From Treponema sp. UBA1240 (GTDB lineage Bacteria; Spirochaetota; Spirochaetia; Treponematales; Treponemataceae): DNA of 6,634 nucleotides. Shown in pieces: positions 1-6,443 of the stretch. How positions within the stretch are numbered: position 1 is the stretch's first letter; the number at the start of each line of letters is the position of its first letter. Location: NCBI GenBank assembly GCA_002308875.1, contig DBWK01000130.1:584-7217 (forward strand), given 5' to 3'. The notes beneath the pieces were generated by a model, which searched no databases, was not told the DNA's origin, and was given only the letters and a program-made list of their open reading frames with translations. The translations under genes and the position numbers were made by a program.

Positions 1-854
1 TTAATGCCCCTTAGATTACGTTCCGCCAGAATAAGGGCTTCTCTATTGTGTTCGATAAGATAAATTTCTTCAAATTTTTCACCAAGAAAAACGGAAAATG
101 TACCGACTCCGCTGTAAACATCAACACAGCGCTTACCGCCGAAATTTTCTGTAACACGGCTTATCGTTTTTTCAAGCATCTGGAGATTGGACTGGAAAAA
201 TCCACGAACATTGAATTGAATATCTTTCCCTTTAATATTTACTGTAACGACTTCTTTTTCATTTATAACTGCACCTTCAAATTTTTTTCTGGGAGTTTTT
301 TCAGTAATTTGTGCGGTTGTTACAGTGCCGTTTACACCGAAAATGTGTGTTCGCGTTCCGGCAGTAACTTTATCTGACTGCAAGTATTCGCGGATTTCCG
401 GACAGGCTACAAGGCAGTCTTTTACAGGAACAATTTGTGATGAGCCGGCTTCTTTCAAACCACCGTCATGCAGCTGAAAACGGTTTCTATAACCCCATTC
501 GCTTGCGTATTCTGTTTCTATGTCAGGAATTTGGTTAGCGGATACACCTGCGCGCAAGAGGGAATCCGCAATTATTTCCGTTTTAAGTTTTCTTTGGTAT
601 TCGGCTGTGGCAAACTGAAGGTTGCATCCCCCGCAAATCCCGTAGTATTTGCATGACGGTTTTATCCGGAAGTCGGACGGTGTAAGCACCTTTTCAAGCT
701 TTGCCTCAATAAAGTCACGTTTTTCTTCCTGTATGAGAATTTGAACTTCTTCTCCGGGCAGTGTTCCGGGAACAAAAACGTTTTTTCCGTTAAGTTTTCC
801 CAATCCGGAACCGCGTGCGACCATTTTTATTATTGTAATTATGTTGGAATCCAT
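1..854 (-). CDS. TrmA/RumA-family RNA (uracil-5-)-methyltransferase, N-terminal 284 residues, 3' end outside window
   Basis: This is my own translation of the minus strand; the frame stays open to the left edge, so the C-terminus and stop are missing. The family uses S-adenosylmethionine to methylate C5 of a uridine in 23S rRNA (RlmC/RlmD) or tRNA (TrmA type). Residues about 2-55 look like a TRAM RNA-binding domain (VFVPGTLPGEEV at 26-37). A 4Fe-4S site follows the RumA pattern: C68-x5-C74-GG-C77, with C147 as the likely fourth ligand. FFQSN at 219-223 and the SAM-binding loop DVYSGVGTFS at 245-254 are family hallmarks; E268 is the expected ribose-binding acid. The catalytic Cys lies in the missing part. 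The first ATG gives a complete TRAM start; a second Met at residue 11 would clip it. No Shine-Dalgarno precedes the ATG. The Fe-S motif favours an RlmD/RlmCD-like rRNA enzyme, but the target base cannot be assigned. Confidence 0.93.
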   Translation of the reverse strand, partial: MDSNIITIIKMVARGSGLGKLNGKNVFVPGTLPGEEVQILIQEEKRDFIEAKLEKVLTPSDFRIKPSCKYYGICGGCNLQFATAEYQRKLKTEIIADSLLRAGVSANQIPDIETEYASEWGYRNRFQLHDGGLKEAGSSQIVPVKDCLVACPEIREYLQSDKVTAGTRTHIFGVNGTVTTAQITEKTPRKKFEGAVINEKEVVTVNIKGKDIQFNVRGFFQSNLQMLEKTISRVTENFGGKRCVDVYSGVGTFSVFLGEKFEEIYLIEHNREALILAERNLRGI

Positions 855-858
855 GTAA

Positions 859-864
859 TATGAT
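859..864 (+). promoter_or_regulatory. Candidate -10 element for the hydrolase gene
   Basis: TATGAT matches the -10 consensus at 5 of 6 positions. It would place the transcription start near 871, just upstream of the Shine-Dalgarno site. No good -35 sits at 16-18 bp; the best TTG-containing hexamer (TTGTAA, 833-838) is 20 bp away. The element lies back to back with the minus-strand -10 at 865-870. The call is weak, because the true promoter could lie further inside the methyltransferase gene. Confidence 0.25.
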
Positions 865-893
865 ACTATATCAAAGAAAGGAAAAATTATGAA
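865..893 (-). promoter_or_regulatory. Candidate sigma-70 promoter for the RNA methyltransferase gene
   Basis: On the minus strand there is a TTCATA (888-893) -35-like element (4 of 6 matches), a 17-bp spacer, and a TATAGT (865-870) -10 element (5 of 6). Transcription would start near 858, only about 3-5 nt before the ATG at 854. The mRNA would be nearly leaderless, which fits the lack of a Shine-Dalgarno site. The -35 element covers the start codon of the divergent hydrolase gene. This is a pattern match in AT-rich DNA and could be chance. Confidence 0.4.
877..882 (+). promoter_or_regulatory. Shine-Dalgarno site of the hydrolase gene
   Basis: AAAGGA ends 6 nt before the ATG at 889 and fixes that codon as the start. 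It is the only strong ribosome binding site seen ahead of any gene in this window. Confidence 0.8.
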
Positions 894-1818
894 GAGAGAA
901 ACTTTTTTTATGCACATGTCCGATGGTAAGCAGATTGCAGTTCATCGTTGGTTGCCGGATAAAAAAAGTACCATAAAGGGTATAGTTCAACTTAGTCACG
1001 GTATGAATGAGTATGCAATGCGTTATGACGGTTTTGCCGAGTTTTTAACCGGTGCCGGTTTTGCAGTGTATGGTGAGGATCACCGTGGACATGGAGAGAC
1101 TGCTGCTTCTCCCGAGGAGCTCGGATATCTTGCTGATGTTGCCGGATTTCAGCGGGTAGTTCTGGACTTGCGGCAAGTTATACAAAGAGCTAAGAATGAT
1201 TTTCCCGGTAAAAAGATATTTTTGTTTGCTCATTCTTTCGGTTCTTTTGTAGGACAAAGTTTTATCGAACAGTATTCGTACGATATTGACGGTTGTATTC
1301 TTTGCGGAACAGCCGGACCACGACAGGCTCTGATGTGTTTTGCCAAATTTCTGGCAAAACTGTTTATTCTGCTCGGTCGCAAAAAAAAGCCGGCAAAGCT
1401 TTTAGCCGCAATATCTTTTGCAGGCTACAACCAACGCTTCCCTGAGAACGAAGGAAATGAAGCGTGGTTAACACGGGATTTTGAAATTACACAAAAGTAC
1501 AAGAATGATCCGTTATGCAAGTTCGTTCCCAAAACGATGTTTTACTATGATATGTTTTCCGGTATGCACAGCATCCATAAAAACAAGGCCATGAAGGCAA
1601 TTCCGCGTTCTTTTCCTGTTTTTATGATTGTTGGCAGTGATGATCCGGTCGGCGGTTATGGAAAAACAGTAGAAAAATTGTACGAGATATACAAGAAAAA
1701 CGGAATGAGCGATGTTGAGTACAAAGTTTATCCGGGCGGAAGACACGAACTTTTGAATGAAACTAACAAAGAAGAAGTTATGAATGACATTTTGGCATGG
1801 ATTGATGCCAGAATGTGA
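889..1818 (+). CDS. Alpha/beta hydrolase, monoacylglycerol lipase / lysophospholipase type (Hydrolase_4/S33 fold)
   Basis: This is a complete 309-residue serine hydrolase, the usual length for the family. It probably cleaves a monoacylglycerol, lysophospholipid or other small carboxyl ester; the substrate is inferred from family resemblance only. The oxyanion-hole region is SHGMNEY (36-42). DHRGHG (64-69) is the typical strand-4 loop of this family. The nucleophile elbow is AHSFG with Ser116; family members usually have GHSMG, so the first glycine is replaced by alanine. Asp252 in GSDDPVG (249-255) and His286 in YPGGRHE (281-287) complete the triad. Residues about 145-235 form the lid or cap, including a hydrophobic then basic stretch (150-167). 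No signal peptide is visible, so a cytoplasmic location is likely. The gene stands alone, divergent from the methyltransferase and convergent with neuB. An A8 tract (1381-1388) lies in the cap-coding region. Confidence 0.9.
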   Translation: MKRETFFMHMSDGKQIAVHRWLPDKKSTIKGIVQLSHGMNEYAMRYDGFAEFLTGAGFAVYGEDHRGHGETAASPEELGYLADVAGFQRVVLDLRQVIQRAKNDFPGKKIFLFAHSFGSFVGQSFIEQYSYDIDGCILCGTAGPRQALMCFAKFLAKLFILLGRKKKPAKLLAAISFAGYNQRFPENEGNEAWLTRDFEITQKYKNDPLCKFVPKTMFYYDMFSGMHSIHKNKAMKAIPRSFPVFMIVGSDDPVGGYGKTVEKLYEIYKKNGMSDVEYKVYPGGRHELLNETNKEEVMNDILAWIDARM

Positions 1819-1822
1819 GAAT

Positions 1823-2917
1823 TCAGTTTATAACGTCTGACCAGACAAGACCGCTGCCGTTCTGTACATCTCTTATAAGTTCTGCACCTAACACGGTGTT
1901 GTAAAATTCCGGAGAAATTCCGGGTGAAAGTATTTTCTCGGTTCTAAGAACGGCTATATCGTTTGCACTTATTACTTCGCCTTTTTTCATGCTCCTCATA
2001 AAATGTATGGAACGGTTTGTCCGTGTGTAATTCTGCTTTTCAGCAGGAGCCAGTTCTTTTTTGCCGGTTCCGAGTATGCGCAAAACTTTTTCTTCTCCGT
2101 ATCCGGAACTCATTTCCGCGATTATTTCGGCAGAAGTCTGTTTTTCAGCTTTACGAACAGCTTTTACCATTTTAGCAAAATCATCTGGTTCCAGAGCAAC
2201 AGGATCGTCCAATCCTGAGTCCTTTCTGCTGAGGCAGATATGCTTTTCGATTATGCTTCCGCCGCATGCAACTGAAAGAACAGGAACGAGAACCGGATGC
2301 ATGCTGTGATCGCTTACGCCAACCGGTACACCGAATATGTAGCTTAAATTTTTAATAAGTTTCAGATTATATTCTTCTTCCGGAGCAGGATATGCCGTAA
2401 TACAGTGCAGCAAAGCTCTTGTTTTTACGCATTCTGTTGCTTCAAGTGCTTTTTCTATATCGGAGAGTTTTGAAACGCCGCTGGAAAGAATAAGCGGAAA
2501 ATTGTTGTAATTATCATTTATTGCCTGCAAAAGAGGAAAATGATTCAGTTCCGGTGACGCGATTTTTATAGCAGCGGGATTTAAGTCTGCAAGTTCTTTC
2601 AGGCTTTGCAGTCCAAAAGGTGAGGCCGAAAACAATATATTCCGTTTTTTACAGTAATCATTGCACATTCTGTAGAAATCCAAGCTTACTTCCAGTTCCT
2701 TGAACCGCTTGTAAAGCGGTATGTTGCCTGTCGGTAATTTTACAAATCCCGTATCGGGATGAAGAATTTCATGCGCGTATACAATCTGAAATTTTACGCA
2801 GTCAGCTCCGGCATAAACTGCAGCGTCTACTAATTCTTTTGCTTTTTCAAAAGAACCACTGTGAGCTGTTCCAATTTCAGCGATTATAAATGTGCGTGAT
2901 GATGTAATAAAACTCAT
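1823..2917 (-). CDS. NeuB-family sialic/nonulosonic acid synthase with C-terminal SAF (antifreeze-like) domain
   Basis: The family condenses phosphoenolpyruvate with an N-acetylmannosamine-type six-carbon sugar to make a nine-carbon acid (Neu5Ac, legionaminic or pseudaminic acid) in the cytoplasm. The 364 residues match the family's length. The TIM barrel spans about 8-265: AEIG (13-16), VKFQ (42-45), IKIASPEL (117-124), LSSG (144-147), YPAPEEEYNL (176-185), SDH (202-204) and EKH (224-226). His204 and His226 match the metal ligands of meningococcal NeuB as I recall them; K43, K118, S121, E123 and D237 match its substrate contacts. The SAF domain covers about 298-362, with R302 in the NRS motif reaching a partner subunit's active site. 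Deviations from the common motifs are AHSG for NHNG, SASPFG for STPFD, SPEL for SGEL, and RT for RP at 325-326. The start follows a weak GAGAA site. A terminator separates the gene from the tRNA, and its promoter is not clear. Which sugar it makes cannot be read from the sequence. Confidence 0.92.
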   Translation of the reverse strand: MSFITSSRTFIIAEIGTAHSGSFEKAKELVDAAVYAGADCVKFQIVYAHEILHPDTGFVKLPTGNIPLYKRFKELEVSLDFYRMCNDYCKKRNILFSASPFGLQSLKELADLNPAAIKIASPELNHFPLLQAINDNYNNFPLILSSGVSKLSDIEKALEATECVKTRALLHCITAYPAPEEEYNLKLIKNLSYIFGVPVGVSDHSMHPVLVPVLSVACGGSIIEKHICLSRKDSGLDDPVALEPDDFAKMVKAVRKAEKQTSAEIIAEMSSGYGEEKVLRILGTGKKELAPAEKQNYTRTNRSIHFMRSMKKGEVISANDIAVLRTEKILSPGISPEFYNTVLGAELIRDVQNGSGLVWSDVIN

Positions 2918-2953
2918 GCTAATATTCTCGGAATGGATTGGTTTTTAGAGCAT

Positions 2954-2987
2954 AAAAAAAACCGTTCCTAAAATCAGGAACGGTTTT
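2954..2987 (-). terminator. Strong intrinsic (Rho-independent) terminator after tRNA-Phe
   Basis: A perfect 12-bp stem (arms 2976-2987 and 2958-2969, AAAACCGTTCCT against its complement) encloses a 6-nt loop. The 3' arm runs into T8 on the minus strand (2961-2954). The 5' arm begins at the tRNA discriminator base, leaving no trailer. The opposite strand has only a short T run, so it probably acts in one direction. It would also catch read-through from the glycan genes, which show no terminator of their own. Confidence 0.93.
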
Positions 2988-3059
2988 GCCGCCGGACAGA
3001 ATCGAACTGTCGACACAAGGATTTTCAGTCCTTTGCTCTACCAACTGAGCTACAGCGGC
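2987..3059 (-). tRNA. tRNA-Phe (anticodon GAA)
   Basis: The 73 bases fold as a complete cloverleaf. The acceptor GCCGCTG pairs with CGGCGGC (including one G-T pair). U8-A9 is followed by D stem GCTC/GAGC with an 8-nt loop. The anticodon stem AAGGA/TCCTT carries loop CTGAAAA, so the anticodon is GAA. The variable loop is 5 nt, and the T stem GACAG/CTGTC encloses TTCGATT. The discriminator is A73, as expected for Phe. CCA is not encoded and must be added by the CCA-adding enzyme. The gene has its own promoter just upstream and a terminator directly downstream. Confidence 0.98.
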
Positions 3060-3070
3060 GAGATGAAACT

Positions 3071-3099
3071 AATATATATGCATAATTAAAAAATGTCAA
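3071..3099 (-). promoter_or_regulatory. Near-consensus sigma-70 promoter for tRNA-Phe
   Basis: On the minus strand there is a perfect TTGACA -35 (3094-3099), a 17-bp spacer, and a TATATT -10 (3071-3076, 5 of 6). The predicted start near 3064 leaves a leader of about 5 nt before the mature tRNA 5' end at 3059. It lies in the gap after the sugar transferase stop, in very AT-rich DNA. It is by far the best promoter match in the window, as expected for a highly expressed tRNA. Confidence 0.85.
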
Positions 3100-3122
3100 T
3101 AGTCAGTTGAAAAAATCTGCAT

Positions 3123-4517
3123 TTAGTAAGCGTTTTTATTGATAAAACCTTTGAATAAAGTAAGGAATATTATTTTAATGTCAAACATAAAATTCCAGTT
3201 TTCAATGTAGTAAATATCATGTTCAATCCGTTTTTCTATGGATGTATCACCACGCCAGCCGTTAACCTGCGCCCAGCCTGTCAAACCCGGTCGTACCTGA
3301 TGCTTTATCATGTAACGCGGAATACTTTCTTTGAACTGTGAAACAAAAAATGGTCGTTCCGGTCTCGGACCAACTACCGACATGCTGCCTGCAAGAATGT
3401 TGAAAAACTGCGGTAGTTCATCAATGCTTGTTTTTCTCATGAACTCTCCCCATTTTGTTTTACGGGGATCATCTTTTGTTGTCCATATAGTTTGTCCGTC
3501 TTTTTCCGGCTGAACGCGCATAGAGCGGAATTTGTACATCTGGAACGGTTTTTGTGCAAGACCTATACGTTCCTGTTTGTAAAAAACAGGTCCGGGCGAA
3601 GTCAGCTTTGTAAGAATTGCGGCAATAATCATAACAGGCGATGAAACGATTATTGCCAGTGCGGAAAATACAATGTCAAACGCTCGTTTTACCATCTGAT
3701 AGAACGGAAAATCAAGCGGAATGTATCGCGTATCTATCACTGAAAGACCGTCCAAATCTTCCATAACAGGCTTTGATGGGATGTATTCGGTGTAATAAGG
3801 AACTATAAGTGTTCTTGACCCGCTTTTTTCACACATAGGAAGAATTTTGTTCATATATGAATAATCTGCAGGCGAGAGGGCGATTATTACAATGTCAAAG
3901 TACTGGTTGCGCAGGGTTTCATTGAGGTTATCCAATGTATTTATAATCGAGATACCCCAGAAATTAGCCTGATGAAATTCAAACTCCGAAATAATACCGG
4001 AAATTTCATATCCCCATTCAGGATGCAGTCTGGTTTTTTCAATGAATTTGCGGCTTAATTCGTTGGTTCCTATTAAAAGGCAGTATCTCTTGTTGTAGCC
4101 GTGCTTACGGTAATTTGTAAGTACGGCTCTTATGATTATTCTTGAAATTCCTGTAAGTAATGTATTTATAACACCAAAAAATACAATCAAATATCTCGAA
4201 AAGTGAACTATGGACAGCATATAAAGAAGCAGTGTGAGAATACACATACTTATGATATTGCTGTAGACAATAGATGTTAGTTCCTTCAAAAGCGGTTTTG
4301 TTCTTCTTGAGCTGTAAAGGCCAAAAGCCGAATACAAAAGAAAATATGTAGGCATCAGAACAAAAATTGGAAGAATTGTTTCAAATGTTTCAAGGTTGTT
4401 GGTTCCGTCAAAAACATCAAATCGGAAATAGTACGCAATAATAAAAGAAAGAGGAATAAATAAAAGGTCTAAAAATATTTGAACCCTGTTTAAGGTTTTT
4501 TGGTTTTCATTAATCAT
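3123..4517 (-). CDS. Polyprenyl-phosphate sugar-1-phosphate transferase (WcaJ/WbaP-type initiating enzyme)
   Basis: The enzyme moves a sugar-1-phosphate (Glc-1-P or Gal-1-P in known relatives) from a UDP-sugar to undecaprenyl phosphate, starting surface glycan assembly on the inner membrane. The 464 residues fit the long-form class. Four hydrophobic segments lie at about 12-31, 46-68, 84-104 and 107-128. A Rossmann-like CoA_binding_3 region follows, with LLIGTNELSRKF at 147-158. The catalytic domain starts near 275: a re-entrant membrane helix about 281-303 broken by Ser293-Pro294, SPGPVFYKQERIG (307-319), KFRSM (329-333), the catalytic Asp366-Glu367 pair in TSIDELPQ (363-370), VVGPRPE (381-387) and VRPGLTGWAQVNG (408-420). 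It starts 17 bp after the GT4 stop with no clear Shine-Dalgarno, so coupled translation from the operon mRNA is likely. The sugar specificity cannot be told from sequence. Confidence 0.94.
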   Translation of the reverse strand: MINENQKTLNRVQIFLDLLFIPLSFIIAYYFRFDVFDGTNNLETFETILPIFVLMPTYFLLYSAFGLYSSRRTKPLLKELTSIVYSNIISMCILTLLLYMLSIVHFSRYLIVFFGVINTLLTGISRIIIRAVLTNYRKHGYNKRYCLLIGTNELSRKFIEKTRLHPEWGYEISGIISEFEFHQANFWGISIINTLDNLNETLRNQYFDIVIIALSPADYSYMNKILPMCEKSGSRTLIVPYYTEYIPSKPVMEDLDGLSVIDTRYIPLDFPFYQMVKRAFDIVFSALAIIVSSPVMIIAAILTKLTSPGPVFYKQERIGLAQKPFQMYKFRSMRVQPEKDGQTIWTTKDDPRKTKWGEFMRKTSIDELPQFFNILAGSMSVVGPRPERPFFVSQFKESIPRYMIKHQVRPGLTGWAQVNGWRGDTSIEKRIEHDIYYIENWNFMFDIKIIFLTLFKGFINKNAY

Positions 4518-4534
4518 AATTTTTTAGAATTTTA

Positions 4535-5653
4535 TCACAAAAGCCGTTTATCAGCAATTGCATAAGCGTTTGTTACACTATTAAAAACATTATCCAAAGT
4601 GAATAAGTTACTTCTTTTTTTACTTTCTTCGGAGAATTTTTCATAAAGTGTTTTATCGTTTATCAGCTTATGCAGCTTGTTTTCAAACTCTTCTTTATCA
4701 TCGAGTGAGAAAAGAAATCCGCTTTGTCCGTCAATGATTAAATCTTCGTGACCTTTTATTCGTGAAGCCAAAATCGGAATTCCACAACACATTGCTTCCA
4801 TAATGTTGAAAGGCAATCCTTCGCTTTTGCTTGAAGAAAGAACAATGTCTGTTTCTGCAAGAACTTGTTGCATGTTGCTTACATAACCGGGAAGCAGTAT
4901 ACGGTTTTCAAGCTTTTTTTCTTTTACAAGCTGTTCGCAGTTTTCATAACAGGCACCTGTACCCGCAAGCAAAACAAAAACTTTCTCATTTTGTGCAAGT
5001 ACAGGCTCCAAAAGCCGGATAAGCGACTGTTGGTTTTTCCTGTTAGAGAACTCCGCCGCATACGTCAGCAAAACTGCGTCCTCTGGAATATTGAACTCCC
5101 GGCGGATGCCCTGCCCGGAAGCGGCAGGTATTTGGAACGGTTGTATCCCTATTCCGGGAATATTTACAATATTTTTGCTGAATTTGTATTTTTTAGCCGC
5201 TTCGTAATCTTCACTGTTCATTGTAATTACCAAATCAGTAATGTATGAAAAGAACTTTTCAACGGATACAAGCAGCAGTTTTTTAAGCGGGTTTGTGTTT
5301 TTTGAAAAAAGGTAGCCGTGGCAGCTGTGAATAACAACAGGACGCTTTTGTAAAAACAGGATTCCTGCTCTCGTTACAGCCCCTGCTAGAGTTGCGTTTG
5401 AAATTACAATATCGATTTGATTTTCCTTTACAAGCTTTCGTAAAAGAAAAATACCCTTAAGATTTTTAAGAGGTCGTTTTTTGTCAAATACAAGTTCGTG
5501 TTGAACTACCGGAAAATCAAAAACAGCCGTTCCCTGCGCAGCAGTGTGAACTTCATAACCTTTGTCATAATAATATTTTAAGTAGGGTGTATGAAACTGT
5601 TTAAAGTGAGAAACTCTTGAAGCTGTAAAAAGGATTCGGGTTTTGTTTTCCAT
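4535..5653 (-). CDS. GT4-family (GT-B fold) retaining glycosyltransferase, capsule/EPS type
   Basis: The protein has 372 residues, the normal size for GT4. The N-terminal acceptor half (about 5-170) begins with a Rossmann strand, RILFTASRVSHF (6-17). It carries the SCHGYLF region (110-116), which resembles the HGFHF region of EpsD/CapM-like enzymes. The C-terminal donor half carries AAEFSNRKNQ (199-208), with R205 and K206 where donor phosphates bind, and the EX7E motif (E278 and E286) in SEGLPFNIME. No signal peptide or membrane span is seen, so it probably works at the cytoplasmic face of the membrane on a lipid-linked intermediate. It sits 7 bp after the GT2 stop and just ahead of the initiating sugar transferase, so it may add the second sugar; that is inference from position. 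Donor and linkage are unknown. No Shine-Dalgarno is visible. Confidence 0.93.
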   Translation of the reverse strand: MENKTRILFTASRVSHFKQFHTPYLKYYYDKGYEVHTAAQGTAVFDFPVVQHELVFDKKRPLKNLKGIFLLRKLVKENQIDIVISNATLAGAVTRAGILFLQKRPVVIHSCHGYLFSKNTNPLKKLLLVSVEKFFSYITDLVITMNSEDYEAAKKYKFSKNIVNIPGIGIQPFQIPAASGQGIRREFNIPEDAVLLTYAAEFSNRKNQQSLIRLLEPVLAQNEKVFVLLAGTGACYENCEQLVKEKKLENRILLPGYVSNMQQVLAETDIVLSSSKSEGLPFNIMEAMCCGIPILASRIKGHEDLIIDGQSGFLFSLDDKEEFENKLHKLINDKTLYEKFSEESKKRSNLFTLDNVFNSVTNAYAIADKRLL

Positions 5654-5660
5654 AACAAAA

Positions 5661-6443
5661 TCAAGTCAGATAAACTATTATACATTTGCGTATATATTTT
5701 AGACAAGTAGAAGCGAGCGCAATGCAAAGCTGCCCGAAATTTATAAAGCCCTGTGAGAACAACTGTAAAAAGCCGCGTATTTCATCAAGCGTAAGGGCGT
5801 GAAAGTCTGCAGAAAGACCGGATGCTCCGAATGTGCGTTTAGGGGCAAAGAATACGAGCTTTTCGTCTATAAAAACGATTTGATTATATCTGGCGATTTT
5901 AAGCCAGAGATTGTAGTCTTCGGCGCGTTTCAGTTTTTCATTGAACAAAATGGGTTTTATTATTCCGGTTTTTACAAGAACGGATGATGTTATAACATGG
6001 TTTTTTATAAGCAGTTTTGTGTACGGAACAATCTTTGTTGTATTTGAAAAACTGTTTTTTACCGTACTTGAAGTTGAAACTAGAACAGCCTTTGGATAGT
6101 CTGTAAACGCTTTCAGCTGCTTTTCGAGCTTTTCGGGATGCCAGGCATCATCACTGTCCAAAAAAGCGGTGTAGGCTGTGTTAACTCTTTTTATTCCGTT
6201 GTTTCGGGCTGCAGAAGCTCCTGCGTTTTTTTGAGTGATAACTTCAATTTCAATTTCCGTATTTTCCGCGGCAAAATCCGTTACAGTCTGTTTTGTGCTG
6301 TCAGATGAACCGTCATCAACCACAATGATTTTTTCCGGCTTGACCGTTTGTTCAAACAGGCTTTTGAGTGCGGATATTATCGTGTTTTCCGCATTGTATG
6401 CGGGGATGATAACTGTTACGGATGCTGTCAAAATGCTGTTCAT
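5661..6443 (-). CDS. GT2-family (GT-A fold) glycosyltransferase
   Basis: This is a 260-residue inverting nucleotide-sugar transferase for glycan extension, probably at the cytoplasmic membrane face. It opens with TVIIPAYNAENTI (10-22), typical of GT2. The nucleotide-binding VVDDGSSD lies at 41-48 and NAGASAARNNG at 73-83. The metal-binding DxD-type motif is DSDD (96-99), followed by W101 and the P103-E104-K105 motif. The catalytic-base region is RAEDYNLWLKIA (173-184), probably with Asp176. The last 40 residues (about 221-260) are hydrophobic and basic and could be a short membrane-associating tail. Its ATG overlaps the stop of the fucosyltransferase gene (ATGA), a sign of translational coupling. 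A weak AAGATAG lies ahead of the start. Donor and acceptor are not predictable. Confidence 0.93.
   Translation of the reverse strand: MNSILTASVTVIIPAYNAENTIISALKSLFEQTVKPEKIIVVDDGSSDSTKQTVTDFAAENTEIEIEVITQKNAGASAARNNGIKRVNTAYTAFLDSDDAWHPEKLEKQLKAFTDYPKAVLVSTSSTVKNSFSNTTKIVPYTKLLIKNHVITSSVLVKTGIIKPILFNEKLKRAEDYNLWLKIARYNQIVFIDEKLVFFAPKRTFGASGLSADFHALTLDEIRGFLQLFSQGFINFGQLCIALASTCLKYIRKCIIVYLT

Noticed and set aside
48..656. Two plus-strand open frames of 109 and 62 codons
   Set aside because: They are antisense to the RNA methyltransferase, whose motifs (Fe-S cysteines, FFQSN, SAM loop) are unmistakable. The antisense products are Phe/Asn-rich or featureless, and no Shine-Dalgarno is evident.
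1838..1849. Small inverted repeat near the hydrolase/neuB convergence (GTCTG and CAGAC arms)
   Set aside because: It is a 5-bp stem with a 2-nt loop and no T-tract, and it lies in neuB codons; it is not a credible terminator.
2003..2309. Plus-strand open frames antisense to neuB
   Set aside because: They lie entirely within the neuB coding region, where the conserved barrel and SAF motifs explain the sequence.
2954..2987. The terminator read as bidirectional, serving a plus-strand transcript
   Set aside because: The plus strand has only four T residues after the stem, and no plus-strand gene ends there; the neighbours are all minus-strand.
3096..3110. TCAA-N7-TTGA inverted repeat after the sugar transferase gene
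   Set aside because: A 4-bp AT-rich stem is too weak for a terminator, and it overlaps the tRNA -35 element, which explains part of it.
4865..5248. Plus-strand open frame of 127 codons
   Set aside because: It is a shadow of the GT4 gene, with no recognisable domain. The GT4 frame carries the conserved EX7E motif and family motifs over its full length.
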